Part shown: positions 1 to 5,148 of the stretch, piece after piece
How the letters are laid out: each line of letters begins with the position of its first letter
Position numbering within the stretch: the stretch's first letter is position 1
DNA from: Pseudomonadota bacterium
GTDB lineage: Bacteria > Pseudomonadota > Gammaproteobacteria > Burkholderiales > Sulfuriferulaceae
Reading direction: 5' to 3'
DNA length: 5,371 bases
Assembly (NCBI GenBank): GCA_021790625.1
Contig: JAJYGL010000012.1
Span: 1 to 5,371 of the forward strand
The notes under the pieces: model-generated
Databases searched by the model: none
What the model was told of the DNA's origin: nothing
The model's input: the letters and a program-made list of their open reading frames with translations, nothing else
Made by a program: the position numbers and the translations under genes

Positions 1-922
1 GCACCATGCCAACGCCACAATTGAACGTACGGTACATTTCCGCCGGCAACACGCCTCCGTGTTCCTGCAACCAACAAAACAAAGGGGGCATGGGCCAGCT
101 GACAATATGAATCTGTGCGGCCAGATGCTCAGGCAGGATGCGTGGAATATTGCCAGTCAACCCGCCACCAGTAATATGTGCCATGCCCTTTATCGGCACC
201 TGCGCCATCAGCGCAAGCAAAGGTTTCACATAAATGTGCGTCGGTTCCAGCAGGACATCCGCAAAACGCCGACCATAAAAATCGGCGTCGGCTGCCATGC
301 CTTCGCGCGCGACAATCTTGCGAATCAATGAGTAACCATTCGAATGCGCGCCGCTGGAAGCCAACCCCAACACCACATCTCCCTCACCAATCGTACTGCC
401 ATTCACAATCTGGCTACGCTCGACCACGCCAACGGCAAAACCAGCCAAATCATACTCGCCATCGGGATACATGCCCGGCATTTCTGCGGTCTCGCCGCCA
501 ATCAACGCACAGCCGGCTTGTTCGCAGCCTTGCGCAATACCGCGTACCACGGTTTCCGCCACGGCGACATCCAGCTTGCCACAAGCAAAGTAATCGAGGA
601 AAAACAGGGGTTCGGCGCCTTGCACCAGAATATCGTTTACGCTCATGGCCACCAAATCGATACCAACGGTATCGTGACGGTTGAACTCGAATGCCAATTT
701 CAATTTGGTGCCAACGCCATCCGTTCCGGATACCAGCACCGGTTCTTTGTAACGCTCAGGCAGGCGCATCAAAGCGCCGAACCCACCGATACCACCCAGC
801 ACCTCCGGACGCATGGTGCGTTTCGCCCATGGCTTGATGCGCTCGACCAGACTGTCTCCCGCGTCAATATCCACACCAGCATCGCGATAAGACAGCGCTG
901 TTTTGTTTCCCTCTTCGCTCAT
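1..922 (-). CDS. purM: Phosphoribosylformylglycinamidine cyclo-ligase (AIR synthetase), 3' end outside the window
   Basis: PurM closes the imidazole ring of FGAM using ATP, giving AIR, the fifth step of de novo purine synthesis in the cytoplasm. I translated the minus strand by hand: 307 codons are present and the frame stays open to the window edge. The start is MSEEGNKTALSYRDAGVDID. Family motifs are in order: RPEVLGGIGGFGAL (38-51), SGTDGVGTK (65-73, the glycine-rich ATP/FGAM region), NDILVQGAEPLFFLDY (96-111), IGGETAEMPGMY (141-152) and MYRTFNCGVGM near residues 296-306. The usual length is about 345-350 aa, so roughly 40 residues are missing at the left edge. An AGGG lies 6 nt before the ATG. 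It is divergent from purC across a 200-bp spacer. Identification is by recall of the E. coli PurM sequence and is very secure. The long plus-strand ORFs across this region are antisense shadows. Confidence 0.97.
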   Translation of the reverse strand, partial: MSEEGNKTALSYRDAGVDIDAGDSLVERIKPWAKRTMRPEVLGGIGGFGALMRLPERYKEPVLVSGTDGVGTKLKLAFEFNRHDTVGIDLVAMSVNDILVQGAEPLFFLDYFACGKLDVAVAETVVRGIAQGCEQAGCALIGGETAEMPGMYPDGEYDLAGFAVGVVERSQIVNGSTIGEGDVVLGLASSGAHSNGYSLIRKIVAREGMAADADFYGRRFADVLLEPTHIYVKPLLALMAQVPIKGMAHITGGGLTGNIPRILPEHLAAQIHIVSWPMPPLFCWLQEHGGVLPAEMYRTFNCGVGMV

Positions 923-942
923 GAAACCCTATTCCCGTACAA

Positions 943-954
943 AATAGCGCTATT
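943..954. promoter_or_regulatory. Perfect 12-bp palindrome at the purM promoter, candidate operator
   Basis: AATAGCGCTATT is a perfect inverted repeat covering the predicted purM transcription start and part of the -10 box. A dimeric regulator bound here would block purM initiation. It does not look like the E. coli PurR box. No regulator can be assigned from the sequence. Confidence 0.35.
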
Positions 955-980
955 CTACCTCAGTTTTGCCGCTTTCCCAA
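952..980 (-). promoter_or_regulatory. Putative sigma70-type promoter of purM
   Basis: Read on the minus strand, TTGGGA (980-975, 4/6 match to the -35 consensus) is followed by exactly 17 bp and then TAGAAT (957-952, 5/6 match to the -10). Transcription would begin near 945, leaving a leader of about 22 nt before the purM ATG. Spacing and position are ideal, but this is a consensus match only. Confidence 0.55.
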
Positions 981-991
981 CAGGGGAAGGC
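971..991. other. 8-bp stem hairpin overlapping the purM -35 box
   Basis: GCTTTCCC and GGGAAGGC pair over 8 bp with one G-T wobble around a 5-nt loop (979-983). No T-run follows on either strand, so it is unlikely to be a terminator. It overlaps the candidate purM -35 at 975-980, so an operator role is possible. No protein can be assigned. Confidence 0.35.
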
Positions 992-1062
992 ACAACAATA
1001 CCACGAAAAACATTTCAAAAACATATAAATATCTCGTGTTACGGCAACCGGATGTTCTCCGG

Positions 1063-1068
1063 TATAAT
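1063..1068 (+). promoter_or_regulatory. TATAAT -10 box, candidate purC promoter
   Basis: A perfect TATAAT sits 54 bp before the purC ATG and would give a leader of about 48 nt. The -35 region is poor: the best candidate, TTACGG at 1039-1044 with an 18-bp spacer, matches only 2 of 6 positions. If the box is used it may therefore need an activator. The rest of the 923-1122 spacer holds no gene. Confidence 0.5.
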
Positions 1069-1122
1069 GGCAAGATATGGTGTTTCCCGCCATCAATCAA
1101 CCTTCAGATACCCTTTTGCACC

Positions 1123-2010
1123 ATGACACAGACCCTCACGACCACTGACATTACCTCTTTACCCCGCATTGCCCGCGGCAAAGTACGCGACATTTACGCC
1201 ATTGATGACCAGCGCCTGTTACTGATAGCGACCGACAGGCTATCCGCGTTTGACGTCATTCTGCCGACACCCGTTCCCGACAAAGGGCGTGTATTGACCG
1301 AGATTTCCCGGTTCTGGTTTCACAAACTAGCCCACATCCTGCCCAACCATCTCACCGAAGAAAACCCGACCGATTTCGTTCGCCCGGATGAAGCCGTGCA
1401 AGTCATCGGCCGCAGCATGGTCGTTCGACGCCTGACGCCATTGCCCGTCGAGGCCGTGGTGCGCGGTTACCTGGCCGGGTCCGGCTGGAATGATTATCGC
1501 CGTACCGGCAGTGTCTGCGGCATTGCCCTGCCTGCCGGACTGCAATTGGCGCAAGAACTGCCACAACCGCTGTTCACGCCTTCCACCAAAGCCGCCGTTG
1601 GTGCACACGACGAAAACATCTCTTTTCAGACCGCAGAAAAACTGCTCGGCGCAGAACGTGCGGCTCAAGTACTCGACATGAGTCTGGCACTCTATCGCGA
1701 AGCCGCTGCTTGGGCGCGCGCACGCGGCATCATCATTGCTGACACCAAATTCGAGTTTGGTACCGATGAAAATGGAACCCTGTATTTGATTGACGAAGCG
1801 CTCACACCAGATTCTTCCCGCTTCTGGCCGCTCGACCAATATCAGGCAGGCAGTCAACCTCCCAGCTTTGACAAACAGTTCGTCCGTGACTGGCTGGAAG
1901 CCAGCGGCTGGAACAAAACCCCTCCAGCGCCCGAGTTACCCGCCGATATCATTCAAAAAACGGCAGACAAATACCGGGAGGCGGCCCGAAAATTGCAGCA
2001 AGACCTATGA
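1123..2010 (+). CDS. purC: Phosphoribosylaminoimidazole-succinocarboxamide synthase (SAICAR synthetase)
   Basis: PurC joins CAIR and aspartate with ATP to make SAICAR, a cytoplasmic step shortly after PurM in purine synthesis. The product is 295 aa, the longer Ade1-like form rather than the ~240-aa enterobacterial form. Visible signatures: ARGKVRDIY (17-25, nucleotide-binding start), ATDRLSAFD (36-44), the first PROSITE-type signature LPVEAVVRGYLAGSGWNDY (107-125), STKAAVGAHDENISF (154-168) and the second signature IIADTKFEFG (204-213), then DEALTPDSSRFW. The ATG at 1123 is chosen because the family begins a few residues before the KVRDIY motif; a longer reading from GTG 1036 would run through the promoter. 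No clear Shine-Dalgarno is seen. The last codons (Gln-Asp-Leu and the TGA) lie inside the left copy of the dispersed repeat, so the extreme C-terminus may have been replaced. Confidence 0.97.
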   Translation: MTQTLTTTDITSLPRIARGKVRDIYAIDDQRLLLIATDRLSAFDVILPTPVPDKGRVLTEISRFWFHKLAHILPNHLTEENPTDFVRPDEAVQVIGRSMVVRRLTPLPVEAVVRGYLAGSGWNDYRRTGSVCGIALPAGLQLAQELPQPLFTPSTKAAVGAHDENISFQTAEKLLGAERAAQVLDMSLALYREAAAWARARGIIIADTKFEFGTDENGTLYLIDEALTPDSSRFWPLDQYQAGSQPPSFDKQFVRDWLEASGWNKTPPAPELPADIIQKTADKYREAARKLQQDL

Positions 2011-2088
2011 ATACGCTATTCAGGAAATACTAATTTGTTCCCGTACGGTCGCGGCAGCAATTTGGCTTCCCGTCGCCGATTCGGATAT
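1995..2088 (+). repeat. Dispersed 94-bp repeat, left copy (A)
   Basis: This segment aligns without gaps to 4785-4878, offset 2790 bp: 76 of 94 positions are identical. Every one of the 18 differences is a transition. Homology stops sharply on the left (2 of 10 matches in 1981-1990, and both transversions of 1991-2000 fall before 1995) and on the right after about 2088. The left end overlaps the final codons and stop of purC. Inside are a hairpin GAATA-CGC-TATTC (2009-2021) and promoter-like boxes (2062-2091). I see no coding sequence shared by the two copies and no terminal inverted repeats typical of an insertion sequence. It may be a short non-autonomous element or an RNA-encoding repeat. 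Confidence 0.85.
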
Positions 2089-2091
2089 TTT
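2062..2091 (+). promoter_or_regulatory. Weak promoter-like boxes in repeat copy A
   Basis: TTGGCT (2062-2067) and TATTTT (2086-2091) are separated by 18 bp. Both are 4/6 matches. They lie at the same offset as the better pair in copy B (4852-4881). If active, this would transcribe toward the leader ORF and response regulator. A second weak option is TTGATA at 2090-2095 with ATTAAA 17 bp downstream. Confidence 0.25.
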
Positions 2092-2098
2092 GATATCC
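2083..2098 (+). other. Perfect hairpin downstream of purC
   Basis: GGATAT and ATATCC form a perfect 6-bp stem around TTTG. It straddles the right border of repeat copy A and is not conserved in copy B. It lies 73 bp after the purC stop and could mark the purC transcript end, but no T-run follows, so an intrinsic terminator is doubtful. Confidence 0.25.
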
Positions 2099-2173
2099 TC
2101 CTCGCCCTAAGGATTAAACAGCACACTGCGACCGTTTCTCAGAACAGACCCGGGTTGAATTGGGTGTATCTTC

Positions 2174-2179
2174 AGGAGG
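2174..2179 (+). promoter_or_regulatory. Consensus Shine-Dalgarno of the leader ORF
   Basis: AGGAGG ends 4 nt before the ATG at 2184. It is the strongest ribosome binding site in the window. The response regulator start at 2261 has only a poor AGG-like element, which argues that ribosomes load here and pass on to the downstream gene. Confidence 0.6.
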
Positions 2180-2183
2180 CGCC

Positions 2184-2264
2184 ATGTATTTCGGCAACTG
2201 GAAGGTTCCATCATTTCGCGTATGCATTGCAGGCATATCGTCACCTGTTCAGGCTGTCCCATGA
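2184..2264 (+). CDS. 26-aa leader peptide ORF overlapping the response regulator start
   Basis: The ORF encodes 26 residues, beginning MYFGNWKVPSFRV and ending PVQAVP. Its TGA (2262-2264) overlaps the ATG of the response regulator (2261-2263) as ATGA, the classic geometry for termination-reinitiation coupling. It has a consensus Shine-Dalgarno, while the next gene does not. The peptide has no signal sequence or membrane segment and no run of one amino acid of the kind used in attenuators. I recognise no homologue. The likeliest role is to set translation of the regulator in cis. It could also be a chance ORF, in which case the AGGAGG has no purpose I can see. About 170 bp of mostly repeat-derived DNA separates it from purC. 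Confidence 0.5.
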   Translation: MYFGNWKVPSFRVCIAGISSPVQAVP

Positions 2265-2878
2265 AAATCCTCCTGCTGGACGATCACACCCTGTTCCGCG
2301 CGGGATTGAAGTTGCTGCTGTCGACGCTTTCCGGCCATACCTCCGCCCTGCTTGAGGCATCCACCATTGATGAAGCCCTGGCACTGACAGCGCAGCATCC
2401 AGATCTGCTGCTGTGCCTGCTCGATCTGGAACTCAAACACGAACACGGCCTGTCTGCCCTGAGCCAAATCAAGGCCGCAGCGCCGGGGGTCGCCGTGGTT
2501 ATCGTATCAGCGTCAGAAGACTGGCCGACCGTACAAACCTGTCTGGAAGCGGGCGCCATGAGCTACATTCCCAAAAGCGCTTCCCCCGATACGCTCCGGC
2601 AAGCGCTGCTGCGCGTGCTGGCTGGAGAAGTATTTCTTCCCCCGGCATTCGACCATCTGCAAACATCTCCCGCGCCCACTCCAGTGCTGACGGTACGCCA
2701 GCACGAGATATTGCACGCGTTGAACCGCGGCCTGTCCAACAAACAGATTGCCCGCGAATTGTCACTTTCCGAATACACCGTAAAGGAACACATCGCCAAC
2801 ATTTTCCGAATTCTCGGCGCACACAACCGGATCGAGGCCCTCCTCAAGGCGAGCCGACTTCCTCTACGGAAACACTAA
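2261..2878 (+). CDS. NarL/FixJ-family two-component response regulator with LuxR-type HTH
   Basis: The product is 205 aa, the normal size for this family. The receiver domain spans about 1-122: acidic pair D7-D8, phospho-acceptor D55 (in LLDLEL), switch Ser83, and Lys105 in YIPKSAS, with the aromatic Tyr103 before it. All catalytic residues are present, so phosphorylation control is expected. After a Pro-rich linker (about 136-142), the LuxR/GerE HTH runs from about 143 to 198, with the typical LTVRQHEILHAL, GLSNKQIARELSLSE and recognition-helix region YTVKEHIANIFR. It should bind DNA as a dimer when phosphorylated. The MKILLLDDH start fits the family; longer readings from 2222 lack a ribosome site. 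The start overlaps the leader ORF. No histidine kinase lies beside it, so its partner and targets are unknown. The downstream lipoprotein gene is a possible but unproven target. Confidence 0.93.
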   Translation: MKILLLDDHTLFRAGLKLLLSTLSGHTSALLEASTIDEALALTAQHPDLLLCLLDLELKHEHGLSALSQIKAAAPGVAVVIVSASEDWPTVQTCLEAGAMSYIPKSASPDTLRQALLRVLAGEVFLPPAFDHLQTSPAPTPVLTVRQHEILHALNRGLSNKQIARELSLSEYTVKEHIANIFRILGAHNRIEALLKASRLPLRKH

Positions 2879-2922
2879 ACGGCGAAACGAGAACGCGCCA
2901 TGAAACGGCCATGACCGGATCA

Positions 2923-2939
2923 GGCTGTTCAAGACAGCC
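2923..2939 (+). other. Hairpin downstream of the response regulator
   Basis: GGCTGT and ACAGCC form a perfect 6-bp stem around TCAAG, 44 bp after the stop codon. No T-run follows. It may protect the 3' end of the transcript or be incidental. The 230-bp stretch 2879-3108 holds no convincing gene. Confidence 0.3.
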
Positions 2940-3026
2940 CTGTCATACGCCATCACAAAAGGGAACCGTATGTGAAGCGATCAAAGCAGCGCTGGACTCC
3001 AACCCAAATATCGGATCGGTTCGACC

Positions 3027-3042
3027 CCCCTCGGAATAGGGG
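3027..3042 (+). terminator. Possible weak intrinsic terminator after the response regulator
   Basis: CCCCT and AGGGG pair around a 6-nt loop, followed by TTGTCGTT, a poor T-tract. An alternative register pairs CGACCCC with GGGGTTG. It immediately precedes the candidate promoter of the next gene, a sensible place to separate two transcription units. Efficiency is doubtful. Confidence 0.3.
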
Positions 3043-3070
3043 TTGTCGTTAACATTGATACCGCTACACT
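3043..3070 (+). promoter_or_regulatory. Candidate promoter of the NHL lipoprotein gene
   Basis: TTGTCG (3043-3048) is followed by 16 bp and then TACACT (3065-3070, 4/6 match). The predicted start near 3077 gives a leader of about 30 nt before the ATG at 3109. This is a modest consensus match. Confidence 0.35.
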
Positions 3071-3108
3071 GGTGCCTTCCATACGCCAACATAGGCTCCG
3101 ATTCGACC

Positions 3109-4503
3109 ATGACAAAACGCACATTCGGGAATATTTTGTTCCTGCTATTCGCCGTGACAGTACCCGCGCTGCTCCTGTCTGGCTGTCTCGGCGGGGGCGG
3201 CAGCTCATCGGGTTCCACTGCTCCGCTTGCTCCGCCCCCGCCCACTACGAGCACGCCTGCCTCGGGCAACACATTCAACGCGCATTTCATTACCGGCGGC
3301 ACGACCGGATTCGCCAACCCCGGGTTGCTGGCAGTCGACGGCAACCAGAACGTCTGGATCACCAATATGGGACTGTTTGCGTCCCCCGGCATGACCGAAC
3401 TGACACAACACTCCGGATACGATCCGGCGAGTGCGGTCAACATCGTCGACAACAGCCCCTACTTTTATTTTTTCAATGTGCGGGATGTCGCCATTGATGC
3501 ATCGAACAATATCTGGATCGTGACCAACGAAAGCCAACTCCTGACAACGAGTTTATCAACCAACCTGATCGAGCTGACCGCCACGTCGAATTATGCGCTG
3601 TCCGGCGCGCTGGTCATTCCGCTGACCGGTTTCGGCAAGGCGAATGGCATTGCCATCGACGGCGCCGGCAATGTCTGGATCAGCATCTTCGACGGCATTG
3701 GTCTCATGGGCGGCATCGTCGAATTTCCCTATGGCAGCATTTCCGCCCCTGGCGCTACAGGACCGGCTATCGCGGCCAGCGCAAATTTTCTTGCCACGCC
3801 CAACAATCTGTCCAACCCGACCGGCAGTATCCACGGCCCGATCAAAATGGCCGCCGACCATGCCGGCAACATCTGGATTGCCAATTATTACGGCAACAGC
3901 GTGACTGAACTGCCTGCCAGCGCCATCACGGCTCCTGGTGCCACCGGCGCATCGATCCAGGCGGCTTCGGTAACGATCAGTGGTGGCAACACCAGTTTCA
4001 ACGCACCGACTGGCATCGCCGTCGACCAGGCCGGCAATGTCTGGGTCGCCAATATCGGTAACAGCAGCGTAACGGAATTACCCGTCACCGCCATATCGGC
4101 CGCAGGCGCCACAGCCAACACGATCGCAACCAGTGCCGTCAATATTTCGGGTGGCGCGACCAGCTTTGACGCGCCGACCGGTGTTGCCATCGACGGTGCC
4201 GGCAACGTCTGGATCGCCAACAACAACCATGCGGGCAGCATCACCGAACTCACCAAGGCATCCGCGTATTCAGCGGCGAGCGCCATCAACTTTCCGGCCG
4301 GGAAAACTAACGTCAACAACACACCAACCGGCATTGCCGTGGATGGCGCGGGGAATGTGTGGGTAACCAGCAGCACCATCCTCCTTGGCCCCGGCGGGGG
4401 TTACAGCTTCGTGACCTATACCAGTGCCGGTGTCACAGAATTTCCCGGCGTTGCCGCCCCCGTCACCACCCTCCCGATACTGCCGGGCGTCGCAGGAAAA
4501 TAA
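3109..4503 (+). CDS. Secreted lipoprotein with seven NHL-type repeats, probable beta-propeller
   Basis: The product is 464 aa. Residues 1-26 form a lipoprotein signal: basic MTKR, a hydrophobic core, and lipobox LLSGC with Cys26 as the lipidation site. Gly/Ser- and Pro-rich spacer follows (27-52), so the domain should be tethered to a membrane facing the periplasm or exterior. Seven blade cores of the form (I/V)A(V/I)DxAGN(V/I)W(I/V)xN occur at about 73, 127, 181, 247, 303, 359 and 409, spaced 50-66 residues. Each is followed about 20 residues later by a TEL(T/P)-like strand. This matches NHL/Vgb-like propellers (streptogramin-lyase superfamily fold), but no lyase function should be inferred. 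Such proteins usually bind ligands or partners. The ATG at 3109 is chosen because it gives an intact signal peptide; the frame stays open back to a TTG at 3043. The ribosome site is weak. It ends 20 bp from the convergent ntrC remnant. Confidence 0.88.
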   Translation: MTKRTFGNILFLLFAVTVPALLLSGCLGGGGSSSGSTAPLAPPPPTTSTPASGNTFNAHFITGGTTGFANPGLLAVDGNQNVWITNMGLFASPGMTELTQHSGYDPASAVNIVDNSPYFYFFNVRDVAIDASNNIWIVTNESQLLTTSLSTNLIELTATSNYALSGALVIPLTGFGKANGIAIDGAGNVWISIFDGIGLMGGIVEFPYGSISAPGATGPAIAASANFLATPNNLSNPTGSIHGPIKMAADHAGNIWIANYYGNSVTELPASAITAPGATGASIQAASVTISGGNTSFNAPTGIAVDQAGNVWVANIGNSSVTELPVTAISAAGATANTIATSAVNISGGATSFDAPTGVAIDGAGNVWIANNNHAGSITELTKASAYSAASAINFPAGKTNVNNTPTGIAVDGAGNVWVTSSTILLGPGGGYSFVTYTSAGVTEFPGVAAPVTTLPILPGVAGK

Positions 4504-4523
4504 GCCATGCCAAACGGCACCGG

Positions 4524-4766
4524 TTAATCGCCATTCTCCAGCCCCAGCTCCTGAATCTTCCGCGTGAGGGCATTGCGACCCGGTCCGAGCAATTGGACTG
4601 CTTCTATCCTGCGGCCGTTGCCATGAGCGAGCGCCGTCTGAATCAGGGTTTTCTCGAGCATGGCAGTCATCCCTTCCATAATACCGACGCCGCCACGTTT
4701 GAGCGCCAGATCGGCGTTCTGCGCCAGCGTTTGTGCCCAATCCAGCGCAGGCAAACGCAAACGAAT
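4524..4766 (-). pseudogene. ntrC: C-terminal remnant of an NtrC-type sigma54 activator (Fis-type HTH only)
   Basis: The minus strand encodes about 80 residues matching the end of NtrC: a linker (LPALDWAQTLAQNADLALKRG), then the Fis-type HTH with LEKTLIQTALAH, GRRIEAVQLLG and RNALTRKIQELGL before TAA at 4526-4524. NtrC is normally about 470-480 aa, so the receiver and the AAA+ sigma54-interacting domain are absent. Similarity starts about 20 bp from the edge of repeat copy B; an in-frame ATG at 4820 lies inside that repeat and would give a 98-aa chimera. The turn of the HTH reads GPGRNAL where I expect a form like GWGRNTL; a proline there suggests decay. The family call rests on the TRKIQELGL ending, which differs from stand-alone Fis. 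It might still be expressed as a free DNA-binding domain. Confidence 0.75.
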
Positions 4767-4784
4767 AACGCTCAAGCAATAAAA

Positions 4785-4878
4785 GTAGCAAGACTTATGA
4801 ATGCGCCATTCGGGAAACACCGATTTATTCCCATATGGTCGCGGCAGCGGTTTGACTTCCTGCCACCGATTCAGATAT
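4785..4878 (+). repeat. Dispersed 94-bp repeat, right copy (B)
   Basis: This copy matches 1995-2088 at 76 of 94 positions with no gaps and transitions only. The first hairpin is kept with a swapped base pair (GAATG-CGC-CATTC here, GAATA-CGC-TATTC in copy A). It lies directly upstream, in the minus-strand sense, of the truncated ntrC, and upstream of the noncoding hairpin cluster in the plus sense. Homology to copy A is lost to chance level after 4880. Confidence 0.85.
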
Positions 4879-4881
4879 CAT
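4852..4881 (+). promoter_or_regulatory. Good sigma70-like promoter inside repeat copy B
   Basis: TTGACT (4852-4857, 5/6) and TATCAT (4876-4881, 5/6) are separated by 18 bp. Transcription would start near 4888 and run through the hairpins at 4948-5003 toward the right edge. No intact gene follows closely, so the product would be noncoding or a long leader. Confidence 0.45.
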
Positions 4882-4947
4882 CAAATGAGATGGTTGCGCT
4901 TCAGGCTTGAATCCGCTTTCATCCTCTTACCTTGCTGGTTTGAAACC

Positions 4948-4963
4948 CCGGCCTTCAGGCCGG
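4948..4963. other. GC-rich hairpin resembling an IS200/IS605-type end
   Basis: CCGGCC-TTCA-GGCCGG is a perfect 6-bp stem with a 4-nt loop, preceded by TTGAAACC. From memory, such sequences (a GAA-CCCCGGCC-TTCA-GGCC hairpin then a GGAGG-like run) occur at the tnpB-side end of IS200/IS605 elements, where they form part of the guide RNA scaffold. No tnpA or tnpB is present, so at most this is a relic. A transcription-related hairpin is the alternative. Confidence 0.35.
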
Positions 4964-4969
4964 AAGGAA

Positions 4970-5003
4970 CGCCGAACCCCACCCTGAAGAGCGGGATTCG
5001 GCG
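4970..5003. other. Second long hairpin adjacent to the first
   Basis: CGCCGAA (4970-4976) pairs perfectly with TTCGGCG (4997-5003). After one C-A mismatch, CCC (4978-4980) pairs with GGG (4993-4995). That gives 10 bp around a 12-nt loop. It starts 7 nt after the preceding hairpin, suggesting one folded RNA or element end. From 5004 to 5148 I see no gene and no further structure. Confidence 0.4.
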
Positions 5004-5148
5004 CGCGCAGTCGATGGTTACTCTCCCCCGGTCATTCCCCTCGGTCAACAGCACGGCAGTTCATCCGCCAAGCTCCGCCCCATGGGGTTGCGGGTCATGG
5101 GGAAATAAATCGGTGCTTTCTTGGACTGGGGCAATTTAAAGAGCGAAG

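Noticed and set aside
1002..1038. CACGA...TCGTG inverted repeat in the purM-purC spacer
   Set aside because: Short arms separated by 27 bp, with no supporting context.
1067..1093. ATGGC...GCCAT inverted repeat at the purC transcription start
   Set aside because: Arms are only 5 bp with a 17-nt gap, which is expected by chance at this length.
344..1126. 260-codon plus-strand ORF across the left region
   Set aside because: It is antisense to purM, whose minus-strand translation matches the family from start to window edge. The ORF has low-complexity, His/Arg/Gln-rich composition typical of a shadow frame.
1327..1857. 176-codon minus-strand ORF inside purC
   Set aside because: purC has both family signatures on the plus strand; the antisense frame has no recognisable domain.
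2148..2155. ACCCGGGT palindrome before the leader ORF
   Set aside because: Eight base pairs is common by chance, and there is no second copy or promoter overlap.
4359..4910. 183-codon plus-strand ORF across the ntrC remnant and repeat copy B
   Set aside because: It is antisense to clear NtrC C-terminal similarity and runs through the repeat; copy A has no matching long frame.
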